Assembly: GCA_025349905.2 (NCBI GenBank)
Contig: MU624562.1
Location: 1 to 56,538 of the forward strand
From: Blastocladiella britannica
Taxonomy: Eukaryota > Blastocladiomycota > Blastocladiomycetes > Blastocladiales > Blastocladiaceae
Length of the DNA stretch: 56,538 nucleotides
Direction: 5' to 3'
This document shows, in pieces, positions 33,702-45,900 of the stretch (its first letter is position 1; each line of letters opens with the position of its first letter). Under the pieces are notes generated by a model that worked only from the letters and a program-made list of their open reading frames with translations, did not search any database and was not told where the DNA came from. A program made the position numbers and the translations under genes.

Positions 33702-35079
33702 TTACTGCTGCCTGTACTCGGCGTTAATCTCGCGCCCAATCAACCACCGGCGAATCTCCGACGTGCCCGCGCCAATCTCGTACAGCTTGGCGTCACGCAT
33801 GATCCGCCCCACCGGGAAATCGTTCGTGTACCCCGCACCCCCCAGCAACTGGATGGCGTCGAGCGCCACCTCGGTCGCGCGCTCGGCCGAGTACAGGATC
33901 ACGCCCGCGCAATCCTTGTTGGACACGTGGCCATTGTCGCAGGCCCGCGCCACCGCGTACACGTAGGCCCGCGACGCCGACATCTTGGTCTCCATGTCGG
34001 CCAGCTTGCCCTGCACCAGCTGGTAGTGGCCGATCGGCTTGCCAAACTGCTTGCGCTCGTGCACGTACGGGAAGGCTACGTCGCAAGCCGCTTGCATCAG
34101 GCCCAGCGGGCCGCCAGAGAGCACCAGGCGCTCCAGATCTGTATTTATATATTTCGTCAGTCGATGGGTCCAATAAATAAATAAAAAGAGAACAACGAAC
34201 CAAGACCACTCATCAGCACATAGACACCACGGCCCTCACCACCCAGAATATTCTCAGCGGGCACCTCGCAGTCCTCGAAGATCAGCTCGCACGTGTTGGA
34301 CCCGCGCATCCCCAACTTGTCGAACTTGGGCGACGTCGTGAACCCCTTGAACCCCTTTTCGATCAAGAACGCGGTGATCCCATGGGGCCCTGCGTCCGGG
34401 TTAGTCTTGGCGTACACGACCAACGTATCGGCGTCGGGTCCGTTGGTGATCCAGTACTTGGTTCCGTTCAAGATGTACTTGTCGCCCTTCTTTTCAGCGC
34501 GGATCTTCATACTGACCACGTCCGACCCGGACCCGGCCTCCGACATGGCCAGTGCACCCACGTGCTCGCCCGAAATCAGTTGCGGGAGGTACTTTTTCTT
34601 TTGCGCGTCGGTGCCGTTGCGCACAATCTGGTTCACGCACAGGTTCGAGTGTGCGCCGTAACTGAGCCCAACGGACCCCGAAGCGCGCGACAGTTCCTCC
34701 ATGGCAAGAACGTGCGCCATGTAGCCCATGGCAAGCCCGCCGTACTGCTCGGGAGCAGTGATGCCCAGCAAGCCCATGTCGCCCATCTTGCGCCACATGT
34801 CGGCCGGGAACTCGTTGGCCTTGTCGATGGCGGCGGCGCGAGGGGCCAGTTCCTTTTGGGCAAAGTCGTGCACGGTCGCGTGAAGCTATTGCCATTTATT
34901 TATGTCAGTATAGACTTTGAAAAGAAGGCGCTGATTTTAAAACATACCTCGGCCAGCTCGGGGGTCAGGCCCATGATGTGGTGGTTGGTGGTAGCAATAC
35001 CACGGGCACTAACACCAAAAATGGCGCGGGCGGCCAGCAGCGGGCGGGCAAGGGCGACGACGGACGGCACGCGGAGCAT
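33702..35079 (-). CDS. IVD: Isovaleryl-CoA dehydrogenase, mitochondrial
   Basis: FAD enzyme of leucine breakdown in the mitochondrial matrix; 417 residues. Exons: 34948-35079, 34201-34885, 33702-34138. The N-terminus [20 protein letters not shown] is an Arg-rich presequence. Acyl-CoA dehydrogenase blocks are intact: [88 protein letters not shown] holds the Glu that serves as catalytic base in IVD, and this placement separates IVD from most relatives. FAD contacts are in RKQFGKPIG and [20 protein letters not shown]; the end block is [18 protein letters not shown]. The exon 2 donor is GTTCGT. Confidence 0.95.
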
Positions 35080-35300
35080 TTGGATTTGTTTAATGAGAAA
35101 ACGTGTTGGGGAAATCGCACAGCGAAAGAGAGGTGAGGAGATCCACCGTGGCGGCGATCGTGCCAGTCTCGGACTCGTACCATACCAATACCATACCAAT
35201 ACCATGGACAGGGCAATACGGTACGTGGTTGCCATGAATCCTCTTCGTCCCAACCCAACTCAAAGTTCTTGATCCAACAAAAACAAAAACAAAACAAAAA
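35080..35300. promoter_or_regulatory. Divergent promoter between two mitochondrial genes (IVD / COX10)
   Basis: These 221 bp separate head-to-head starts. 35177-35206 carries two and a half copies of an 11-bp unit related to CCATACCAATA. The unit lies near the COX10 side and could be a binding-site array or a small tandem repeat. Confidence 0.5.
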
Positions 35301-36584
35301 ATGTTGGCGGCCCGTCGCAGTCTGTGCGCATGGCGCCGTACTGCGCTTCCTCGAGCAACTACGACAACGCCAACAATGCCGTTTGGCGCGTCCTTGTTGC
35401 GGCCACCCATGTCCCGCACGTCCGCGTCCACTTCGACACCACCGCCTCCAGCGCCGGCGCCGACGCCCAACGCACCACCGGTCGTGGCAACAGCGCAACC
35501 GACAACAACAACAACACCACACCAAGAAGAAGAAAATGGCCTGCGGTACCGCCCCGTACCAAAACTCGACCTCCGCGGCACTTTAAATGTATACAACGAG
35601 CTCTCCAAGTCGCGCCTGGCCATGCTCGTGACGCTGACGACCATGGCCGGGTACGCGTTTGCCCCGACCGCCACCGCCTTGACCACGCTCGTAGCCGCCA
35701 CCGTGGGCACGCACCTGACGATCGCGTCCGCCAACACGTTCAACCAGCTAGCCGAAATCCCTTACGACGCGCAAATGGCACGCACGCGCACCCGCCCCCT
35801 TGTCCGCGGTGCCATCTCCCCACCGCACGCACTCGGGTTTGCGGTCGCCACCGGCCTGGCGGGGATCGGAACGCTGTACACGCTGGTGAACCCTCTGACG
35901 GCCGGTTTAGGAGCGGCCAACCTGGTGCTGTACTCGTTCATTTACACGCCACTCAAGCGCGTGCACGCGGTCAACACGTGGGTCGGCGCGGTGGTGGGCG
36001 CGATTCCGCCCATGATGGGATGGACCGCATGCACCAACTCGCTGCTGAACTTTCCGACCGATGGGGGAGCATGGCTGCTGGGGTTTTTGCTGTACGCGTG
36101 GCAGTTCCCGCACTTTAACGCGCTGGCGCACAACTTGCGCGCCGATTACGCCAAAGCAGGGTACCGCATGATTGCGTCGACGGACCCGCCGATGAACGCC
36201 CGCGTGGCGTTGCGGTACGCGCTGGCGATGCTTCCGGTCCCGTTTTTGGCCGCGCACTGGGGGCTGACCACGTGGGCGTTTGTCGGAACCGCGTCGGTGG
36301 TCAACGGGGCCATGGCGGTGTGCGCGGTGCGGTTCTGGCGGCAGAGGTCGGATAAGCACGCGCGCGAACTGTTCTTCTCGAGTCTCGTGCACTTGCCCGT
36401 GATGCTGGCGGCCATGCTGATTCACCGCAGGCCGCGCGAGGATGAAGAGCAGGTCGGGCTAGTGGATCGGGTCGCGTACGCGTTCGGGTACTTGGTGGGC
36501 CGGCACGAGCATCAGATCCTTAAGGTGCCCGCTCCTATTGTTTCCTCGACCGCCGACAAGGACAAGCCGCAGTCTGCTGCTTGA
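35301..36584 (+). CDS. COX10: Protoheme IX farnesyltransferase COX10 (heme O synthase)
   Basis: Mitochondrial inner-membrane prenyltransferase that makes heme O for cytochrome oxidase; single exon, 427 residues. The first 95 residues are Arg/Thr/Pro-rich, as expected of a presequence and linker. The enzyme core starts at VYNELSKSRLAMLVTLT. The first Asp-rich motif is NTFNQLAEIPYDAQMARTR. The second is in the YAWQFPHFNALAHNLRADYA segment. About eight hydrophobic segments follow (LVTLTTMAGYAF, ALGFAVATGLAGIGTLY, AANLVLYSFIYTPLK, WVGAVVGAIPPMMGW and others). It is paired head-to-head with IVD, and its stop lies 27 bp from that of PRP46. Confidence 0.94.
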   Translation: MLAARRSLCAWRRTALPRATTTTPTMPFGASLLRPPMSRTSASTSTPPPPAPAPTPNAPPVVATAQPTTTTTPHQEEENGLRYRPVPKLDLRGTLNVYNELSKSRLAMLVTLTTMAGYAFAPTATALTTLVAATVGTHLTIASANTFNQLAEIPYDAQMARTRTRPLVRGAISPPHALGFAVATGLAGIGTLYTLVNPLTAGLGAANLVLYSFIYTPLKRVHAVNTWVGAVVGAIPPMMGWTACTNSLLNFPTDGGAWLLGFLLYAWQFPHFNALAHNLRADYAKAGYRMIASTDPPMNARVALRYALAMLPVPFLAAHWGLTTWAFVGTASVVNGAMAVCAVRFWRQRSDKHARELFFSSLVHLPVMLAAMLIHRRPREDEEQVGLVDRVAYAFGYLVGRHEHQILKVPAPIVSSTADKDKPQSAA

Positions 36585-36611
36585 AGTGTATTCAAATGAA
36601 AAATTTATAAT

Positions 36612-38215
36612 TCAGTAACGCGAGCGCTTAAGCTCGGGCTGCCAGACGACCGGGTGCGACTCCGGTGTCGCCCGCGGATCCTCGCGCCAGATCTTGATCG
36701 ACTTGTCGGCCTCGCACGTAATCAGTCGCGAGCCCGACCGGTCGAACGTGGCCGCAAACACCCCCGCCTCCGAGTCCAGCGACCCAGGCTGCACTTGTGC
36801 ATGTCCCTTCTGGAAACAATGGCCGGTCCGCCAGTCCCAGAACCGCATCGACCCGTTATCCCCGCCCGAAAACATCACCCCCTCGTCGTTGACCGCCAGC
36901 GCATTGACCATGCCCTCGTGGCCCGCGAAGTTTTGGACCAGTCGACACGCCGGAAAGTCGGCTCCCGGGTCTTCGCGACGGAGCACCCATTGCTTGATGT
37001 TATCGGGCGAGCCCGACGCAAATGTGGACTCCGTCGGGTGCATGGCCAATGCGCGAACCGATTTCTTGTGGTGGGTTAAAGTGGCCTTGCACTTGCCCAT
37101 GCGCAAGTCCCACAGCTTCACGGTCGAGTCGTGCGAGCCCGTGATCAGCTGGTACTCGGACGACTGCATCAGGATCGCACCGACCGTCGACGTGTGCCCA
37201 TTCAGCACGTGAGCTTGGTGCTTGGACCGCATATCCCAGACCTATTGTCCATTAACGTGTTGTTACGATCCAACTCAATCTATGTATAAATGGTATAGAC
37301 GTACGCGAACAGTCGAGTCGCGCCCGCCCGTAGCCAAAATATCGATCGTCGGGTGCAACGCGAGCGCGTACACGCCTGACAAGTGCCCGTGGTACTGCCG
37401 GATCGCCTTGTTGGTTTCCAAGTCCCAGCATTTCACCGTCTTGTCCTCGGCGGCCGAGAACATGTACGGGTGTCGGTCCGAGACCGCCAGCCCGCGGACA
37501 CACGCAATGTGGCCCGTCAGCGTCAGTTTCAGTGTCCCGGACGCCAAGTCCCACAGCTTGATCAGGCGGTCGCCACCGCCCGTCACGAACCACTCGTTGG
37601 ATACGTCCACGGCGACGGCACGGACCCAGCCGGTGTGGCCCGAGATGACCTATTCAAAATTTGGCTGAGTATACTTCAGGAGGATAAGAAAGGGATGGTA
37701 TGTAAAAGTACCCGCATAAGCTTCCATGGCGCGTGCCACTGCGGCCGCGGTACATCGCGTTGTGCGCCGAGGGGCGCCAGGGCACCAGCGCGCGGAGCAG
37801 CCCCCGCGGTCGACGGAGCCGGGATCAATGCCATTGAGGACGATCCGGCACCAATAGCAGCTGGTCCCGATGGTGGTGCAGGTGCAGATGCTGACGACGC
37901 AGACGGGGCACCAGCAGCAGTGATGGCCAGAACGCGCCGGGCATTGTTGGTCGTGACAGTGGACGTCGTCGAAGCACCAGCGACGGCGGTGAGTTTGGCA
38001 GGACCGCCTGAGGGCTTGGCAGCGCCGACGGGCAGCACGCACGAGTCGCGGTAGTCGGCCACGAACTTGGCGGCCAGCACGGCGCGCTGGGCGCGCGGGT
38101 CGTCCAGGTGCGCGGCGGGGCCGGGCGTGAACGCGGTCAGGGCGGCGCGCGTGCGTTTACGCGAGAGCCTGAGCAGGTCGGCCAGGGCCGGGGCATCGTC
38201 CAAGGCGTTGGTCAT
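36612..38215 (-). CDS. PRP46: Spliceosome WD40 protein PRP46/PLRG1
   Basis: Core member of the Prp19/CDC5L splicing complex; 492 residues. Exons: 37712-38215, 37305-37649, 36612-37241. The N-terminal 165 residues are Ala/Pro-rich and end in [20 protein letters not shown], a PLRG1 hallmark. Seven WD repeats follow: [100 protein letters not shown] and the last blade ending IKIWRED. The C-terminus [16 protein letters not shown] fits the family's THPVSWKPE end. It is divergent from NDUFA9 across 104 bp. Confidence 0.95.
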
Positions 38216-38319
38216 TTGTTGGCCGTTGATCGCTAGGAAAATTCTCTTTTTGAAAAAAATTTGTTGATATAAAACGGCCGCGGGCAACCTCGACTAAAAT
38301 GAACGCCTGTACGCTATAA
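38216..38319. promoter_or_regulatory. Very short divergent promoter, PRP46 / NDUFA9
   Basis: Only 104 bp separate the two start codons, so both promoters and both 5' leaders must overlap. The segment holds a run of A/T at 38249-38273. No TATA box in a sensible position for both genes was recognised. Confidence 0.45.
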
Positions 38320-39681
38320 ATGTATCCAAGCAGATTGAGTAAATTACTGACCCTCGTCCCTACGTGCACAGCCTACGTCGCCAAGGTATACATAGCGTGG
38401 CAAACTGGACTTGGGAACCGATACTAATTAATGTTAACAGCGCGGCATGTCCGACCTCGTCCGCACCGCCGGCCGCCAGGGCGCCGTCACCATCAAGTAC
38501 GGTCCGGGCGGTCGCGCGTCGTCCTCGGGCCTCACCGTCACCGTCTTTGGCTGCACTGGCTTCCTTGGCCGCTACCTCGTGAACCAGCTGTGTATGATGT
38601 TTTATATCGCTGTTTACCTTTGGGACCTCTCTATACTCACCCCAAAACAACAGCCGAGCACGGATCCGCCGTCGTCACCCCGTGGCGCGCGTACGAGGAC
38701 GACAAGCGTCACCTCAAGCCCATGGGCGATCTTGGCCAGATCACCTCCGTGGTACGTTGTCGTCCTTGTTACTCCCCACCCAAAAACTGACCACATCCAT
38801 GAAACGTGCAGAAATTCGGCATCTACAACCACCAGCAGCTGATTGACTCGGTGCGCAACAGCGACGTGGTGTACAATCTGGTGGGCCGCGAATACGCCAC
38901 CAAGTCCTTTTCGCTGACCGCCGCCAACGTGGACTCGGCCCGCAACATTGCGCATGTCTGCCGCGAGGAGGGCGTGCCCGCCCTGGTCCACCTGTCGCAC
39001 CTGTCGTCGTCGGCCACCTCGCCGTCGCATTACCTGCGCGCCAAGCACCAGGCCGAGGAGGCGGTGCGCGCCGAGTTCCCGGCCGCCACCATCGTGCGCA
39101 CGTCCACCATGTTTGGCCACGAGGACCGGTTCTTGCACCAGATTGGATGGCTGGCCAACTGGCCCATGCTGCCCGTCGTGAACGAGGGGACGGCGATCCG
39201 CCGGCCCGTGTACGTGGGTGACGTGGCGAAGGGACTGGCGAACTTGGCGAGCGATGCCTCTGCGCCAGGTGCCACTTACGAGTTTTACGGGTACCGTCCT
39301 CATATGATCCAACAATGGCCAAAACTAATTGAAGAAAACAATAGCCCCAAGACCTACACGTACGAGGAGATCATCGACCTGTGGATCGAGCTGACGCGCA
39401 AGCCCATCTCGAAAGTGTACCCGCCGACGTCGCTGTTCAAGCTGTACGCCAAGTTTGTCGACGCCATCTCGCCGTACCCGAAGATCCACCCGGACGTGAT
39501 CACCCGGCTCACGATCGACGAGGTCCCGCAACTCGCGCACTTGGCCTCCACCCGCACGCTCGCCGACGCCGGCGTGACCAAGCCGGCGGTGCTCGAGTAC
39601 GCGGCCATCGAGTACGTCCGGCGGTACCGCAAGCACGACGTGTACCACTTGCCGGGGCGGATTCCCGCGCACGAGAAGTGA
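38320..39681 (+). CDS. NDUFA9: NADH:ubiquinone oxidoreductase 39/40-kDa subunit (NDUFA9)
   Basis: Accessory subunit of complex I with an atypical short-chain dehydrogenase fold that holds NADPH; 376 residues. Exons: 38320-38385, 38441-38591, 38654-38751, 38812-39290, 39345-39681. Exon 1 encodes [20 protein letters not shown], a mitochondrial presequence. The NADPH loop is [73 protein letters not shown] and [12 protein letters not shown] are family blocks. Intron 1 has a TACTAAT branch site, matching the yeast consensus. An earlier ATG at 38299 would run into a stop. The exon 2 donor is GTATGA. Confidence 0.93.
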
Positions 39682-39926
39682 TCTGCTTTGCTCTTATACT
39701 AGGTGTCCGTACAATTGAATGAATTGGAAGTCTTTTTTTGTCTGAATTTCGAATCATTTCACATCGTTTTTCCCATTTTCCCATCAGCTTTGAAACTACT
39801 CTCTTTTCCCTTGTCACTTTATACAAAAGTGATTATCATCAACTGTACTGGCAAACTTGGTCCAACTATCTATCCCAACGACCATACTTGTCTAAAAGTG
39901 GGAGCAAATCCATAACAAATCAGAAA
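39682..39926. other. Intergenic region between NDUFA9 and the second dynein gene
   Basis: 245 bp that are AT-rich and T-rich, with both genes on the plus strand. It must carry the NDUFA9 polyadenylation site and the dynein promoter. No gene is seen. Confidence 0.55.
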
Positions 39927-42900
39927 ATGCGGCGAACTGGATCCCACCGCACAGTCCGTGGCCCGCCGTCCGAGCAGGCGCCCGGAAATGCCAGCACCGA
40001 CCAACATCATCACCAACGTGCCAAGTTTCCCGCCGGCGTTGCCACCAGTGCCGACGACCCTGCATCAAACCCACCACCCGTGGAACTGCCCAGTAACTTG
40101 TTACGTCTGGGCAAGAAATGGACGCGCGCGGCGGCCGTGGTCCCCGCCGACGACGGGTACGACATGACGCGGTCGCCGCTCGAGAACTTTGAGCGACTGA
40201 ATGCGCGGTTTCTCGGGTCGATCGCACATGATGCGATTCTTGGCGGCTCCTCCTCCTCCTCCTCTGCTGCTGCTGCCGCGAATGCAGCTGCGACTGGACT
40301 TTCGGGATCCAAAGTATTGCCGCCGATTCGAATTGGCGCCGGTGGGAATGCGGGAAAGCGAATGGGGCGAGGTGGTGAGAGCACGGCGGCGGGGGTCGGG
40401 CGCGACGCACATGCAAAGCAGCTGGCGCTGGATCAGAAGAACAAGCAGTTCCGGTCCGAGCTTGTGTCACTCATCATGTACGATTTGTTATGATACACTT
40501 TTTGGATCCGACAAACCTCACACACCTCCCCTGTGCATTGGATCAAGGCAACCCGCCACTGAAGCAGCTTCCCCGGAAGATGCGGCCGCACTTGAGCGCG
40601 AAACCATGGTATATACTTTACACCGGGCAGCGACCACACAAGAATACTCATTGTATAAATCATACATAGCAACGATACTACTTTTACATCAACAAGGGCG
40701 TAGACACGACCCAAGTTGCCGAAATGGACCGGCGCTGGCTCGACCACGTCCTTCGCTTGATCGCGCACAAGTTCAAAGCCCGGTTCCCCGACTCGGTGTC
40801 CGCGCTCTCCGACGAAATGTGCGAGGACTACCACTTGTCGGTCAAGAAAGCGATCGTGGATTTTGTGCTGCGCGACCCGCGCGATAAACCCGACGCCGCC
40901 ACCGACGACGCCGATAACGAGTACTCGTTCACGAACTTGCGCACGTCCACGCCCACGTGGCAGGCCGACTTCCATTTCGCGCGTGCTTGGGTCGACGCCA
41001 ATATCATTGGGACCAACGCGGTGTTGCTCGAAGTGCAGGCGGTGATGGCGAAGTATGGCGCTATGGCGGTCATTCTGCCCGAGGCTCTGGCAGCGGCCGC
41101 GGCGGGAATTGATGACTCGGCGCTGGGCACCGATGGGTCCAGTAGCGGTAGTGGTGCTGTCTCTGGGGCGGGAGGAAATGCCGGCGCGACACATGCCGCT
41201 CCGACTGGAAACGGCACGAATGCGTCGCAGGCTACAAACAATGGTCCTGCTGCTGCTGGTGCAGGCACCGGAGCAAGTGGCAACGCGTCTGGACCCCCCG
41301 CCCCGGCCGGTGCGCCATCAGCAACCGGGAATGGCTCGACCTCAACCAACAATGGCGGCCCCTCTGACGGTGGCGAGACATCACCAACGACCAACACAAC
41401 TACCGTGTGGGAAGTGCGCAAGTTCAAGGCGGCCGTACTCCGGCAACTCGAGACCGCGCGCGAGCGGCTCATGAACGGTTGGTACCCGTCGATTCTGAAC
41501 GTGTTTTACCGAGGATCGTCGAAAAAGAACGCGTGGGCGGCCATCCCACAAGCCAAGCTGCCCGCGCTGTTTAATCTGATTGCGCTGCTCATGACCGATT
41601 TCCTGCGCCGCTTGACGGCCCGTGCCGTGGAAACGTACGTGGACATGTTGCGTGGCCCAACCCCGCCCGTGTTTGCGGTGCGGGTGGTGGCCGAGGGCGG
41701 CGAGCTTCGTACTGATCCAGCGGCACGCGAGATTCAGGCGACGCTCGAGTCGCTGGTGGACGCGATCCTGGTGTCGTTCGAGAAAGTGCCAAGGATCGAG
41801 GCCCAGCTGTTTGCGGCAAAGGGCACGGCGCCGTTGGCGGTCGCGCACGAAGCAACGTACCCGGACGACGTGGCGTACCAGCGCAAAGTCATGCAGCGCT
41901 CTGTGGCGCGGTGCTTGGGTGCCCCGCAGCACTACTTGACGACATTTGCGCCGCACGCCGACTTGGTGTCAGGCAAACTCGAGGCGCACGTGCGCGAACT
42001 GGTGGCGGCACCCGTGTTGGGCCCACCGGGACTCGAGGGCGACGAGGTTGGCGCTGTACCATTCGACCGGTTCGTCGACGAGGCGCGCCGGTTGCGCGAC
42101 ATGGCGTCCGTGCAGCTTCTGGCGGCGTTTCCGTACTCGGTCGAGTTCCCCATGGTGCGTCTTTCGTGCGAGAGCATCTTGACGATGCTGGCCGCGCGCG
42201 CAGTAGATCTGGCGACACTGGTGATGGAAAAAGTGGCCGCGCAAACCCGGAAAGACCACGCGGTGCTAGCCGACCAGTACGCGGCCATTGCCGCCCAGCT
42301 CACGCACGAGCCCACCAACGTCGAGGAAATGGCGGCATTGCAAAAACTGCTGGATAAAGTGCGCGGAGACGACGTGCCAAGGCTCGAGGCACTGGTGGAG
42401 GCGTGCCGTACGCGGCTCAATATGCTGTTCCAGTACCACGACATGTCCAAGGACGACTACGACCTCAACTCGCAGCTGTTTTCGTGGCCGCACCGGATCT
42501 ACCCGTCGTTCACCACGTGCGAGGAGCTGATTGCGTCGTCGCGCCGCGCTAACGAGGAGGAGCTGCATCAGCGCCGCGAAAAACTTACCACCGAGCTCGA
42601 GACGCTCAGCCGGCAGCTCGCTGATTTTTCTTCTTGTGCGTCTTTTGACATTTTTTTTTCCATTTCTGCAATTTGTACTGACCTTATAATATAGATGGCG
42701 ATGTGGACGAGATCCAAAAGTACCTTAAGATCGCGCAAAAGTACCAAACCAAGCTCGACTCGCTCGGCGAGCGCGTTGCCGCGTTCAACCGCGACGAAAT
42801 GTTGTTTGGCTGGCAATCCACCCCCTTCCCGCTGTTTGAGCAAGTCACGACCGAGTTTGCGCCCTACATGACCCTGTACTCGACGGCCGTCGAGTTCCAA

Positions 42901-45900
42901 AAGTCGTGCAGCAGCTGGATCCACGGGTCGCTCATGACGCTCGATGCCGAAAAGGTCGAGAACGACGTAACGTCCATGTGGCGCAACGTGTATAAGATTC
43001 TGTCGGTCTTTGAGACCTCGGAACCCACGGCCATGGCCCAAAAGGTGAAAGAGGAGCTCGAGCAGTTCAAGCTGCACATTCCCATGATCCGCGTACTGTG
43101 CAACCCGGGCCTGCGCGAGCGACACTGGCAGGCGATTTCGGGCGTCGTCGGGTACAAGTTCTCGCCCGAGGAGTCCACGACCCTGGGAACGGTGCTGGAA
43201 CGCAATTTGAGCCATTTCCTCGACCAGCTCGAGACCATTTCCACCACTGCGTCCAAGGAGTTTTCGTTCGAAAAGGCGCTGCAAAAGATGTACTCGGAGT
43301 GGGAGGCGGTCGAGTTCACGGCCATCGACTACCGCGACACGGGTACTCAGATCCTGTCTGCGATCGACGACATCCAAATGCTGCTGGACGACCACATTGT
43401 CAAGACGCAGGCGATGCGCGGGTCGCCGTACATCAAGCCGTTCGAAGAAGAGTCCAAGGCATGGGACGCCAAACTCAACCTGATCCAAGAGGTGCTGGAC
43501 GTGTGGCTCAAGGTGCAAATGACGTGGCTGTACCTGGAGCCGATCTTCAGTTCCGAGGACATCATGCGGCAAATGCCCGTCGAGGGCAAACGGTTCCGGG
43601 GCGTGGACGCGTTCTGGCGCGAGCTCATGAAGTACTTGACCAAGGACTACCACGTGCTGGCGGCCACCGCCATGCCCAGCCTACTGGAGCGGCTGCAGAC
43701 GTCGTTCGCCGAGCTCGAGCTCATCCAGCGCGGGCTCAACCTGTACCTCGAGGCGAAACGGCTGTACTTCCCCCGGTTCTTTTTCCTGTCCAACGACGAA
43801 ATGCTCTCGATTCTCAGCGAAACCCGCGACCCGACGCGCGTGCAGCCGCACTTGAAAAAGTGTTTCGAGGGTATCAACACGCTCAAGTTCGAGGACAATC
43901 TCGACATTGCGGGAATGTTCTCGGCGCTCAAGGAGTACATTCCGTTCATGAAAAAGATTTCGACGTCTGATACGGGCGGTGCGGTCGAGAAGTGGCTGCT
44001 GGACGTGGAAAAGAACATGTTCACCAACGTGCACGAGGTGGTCGAGCAGGCATACAAGGCGTACAAGGACGAGGAGCGCGACACCTGGGTCCTGCAGTGG
44101 CCGGGCCAAGCGGTGCTGACCGTTTCGCAGGTGTTTTGGACCCGCGCTGTGGAGAACGCCATCGTGAGCAACTCTCTCAAGCAGTACATTGAGACGTCGG
44201 CAAAGCAGCTGTCGCGGATCGTCGAGCTGGTACGCGGGTCCCTAACCAAGGTCGTGCGGTCCACCCTGGAAGCGCTGGTGGTGGTGGACGTGCACGCGCG
44301 CGACGTGATTGCGTCGCTGCAGCAGTGCAAGGTCGTGGACGTGAGCGACTTTGAGTGGCTGTCACAAATGCGTTACTACCACGACAAGGAAAAGGGTGTC
44401 ACCGTCAAGATGATCAACTCGATCGTCAAGTACGGGTACGAGTACCTCGGCAACACGGGCCGCCTCGTCATCACCCCGCTGACCGATCGCTGTTTCCGTA
44501 CGCTCTTGGGTGCACTCCAATTGAACCTCGGCGGCGCGCCCGAAGGCCCCGCTGGTACTGGCAAGACCGAGTCGGTAAAAGATCTCGCCAAGGCCATTGC
44601 CAAGTGCTGTGTCGTCTACAACTGCTCCGACGGTCTCGACTACCTGGCCATGGGCAAGTTTTTCAAGGGGCTTGCCGCCTCGGGCGCCTGGGCATGCTTT
44701 GATGAGTTTAACCGCATCGACCTCGAGGTGCTTTCGGTGGTGGCCCAGCAGATCTTAACCATTCAGCGCGCCAAGTTCGCCAACGCGGATACGTTTATTT
44801 TCGAGGGCACGGAGCTGAATCTGAATGCCTCCTGCGCCGTGTTCATCACCATGAACCCGGGATATGCTGGTCGATCCGAGCTGCCCGACAATCTCAAGTC
44901 ACTGTTCCGCCCCGTGGCCATGATGGTACCCGACTACACGCTGATTGCCGAGATTTCCTTGTACTCGTTTGGGTTTGTGGATGCCCGCAGCATGGCTGTC
45001 AAGGTACTTTTTCTCATTTTTTTTCTTATTTATTGGATTGTTCCCTTACATTAAAATAATGAACAGATCACGGCAACATACCGTCTCTGCTCCGAGCAGC
45101 TGTCGTCGCAAGATCACTACGATTACGGTATGCGAGCAGTCAAGTCGGTGCTCAATGCTGCCGGTGCTCTGTATGTACTTCAATTTCTTTTGTTTGTTAT
45201 TCTCGACACGACAGACTGATTCCAATAAACACCACCTGTAAAGAAAACTCAAGTACCCACAAGAGAACGAAAACATCATCGTCCTCCGGTCCATCAGCGA
45301 CGTCAACTTGCCCAAGTTCTTGTCACACGATATCCCACTCTTCCAAGGGATCCTGTCCGATCTGTTCCCTGGCTGCAAGCTCCCGACCCCAGACTACGTT
45401 GCACTCAATGCCGCGATTCAGAGCTCGTGCGACAAAATGAACCTCCAGCTGACCCCCGAGTTCCGCGAAAAGACCCTGCAGGTGTACGAGATGATGCTTG
45501 TCCGCCACGGATTCATGTTGGTTGGGGAGGCAACGTCGGGAAAGACCGCGTGCTACCGGGTACTGGCGGCGGCGCTGACCGAAATGTCAAAAGCAGGGCA
45601 GGCGGGGATTGAAAAGGTCCAGCACCAGGTGCTCAATCCGAAATCCATCACCATGGGCCAGCTGTACGGCCAGTTCGACATGACCACGCACGAGTGGTCG
45701 GATGGAGTGCTGGCTATTTGCTTCCGCAACTTTGCATCCTCTCCCTCGCCCGACCGCAAGTGGGTCTTGTTTGATGGCCCGGTCGATGCAGTGTGGATCG
45801 AGAACATGAACACTGTGCTGGTATACCATATTATTCCTTTATTTATTGATCAGAAATGTACCTCATTTGCAAATGATACATGTAGGACGATAACAAGAAG

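Noticed and set aside
38299..38319. Earlier ATG for NDUFA9 with a 14-bp second exon
   Set aside because: It can be joined in frame through a short intron, but the ATG at 38320 reads straight through as a presequence ([10 protein letters not shown]) without an extra intron.
42568..43653. 361-codon minus-strand open frame over the second dynein
   Set aside because: The plus strand encodes conserved dynein tail sequence; the antisense frame is open only because of codon bias.
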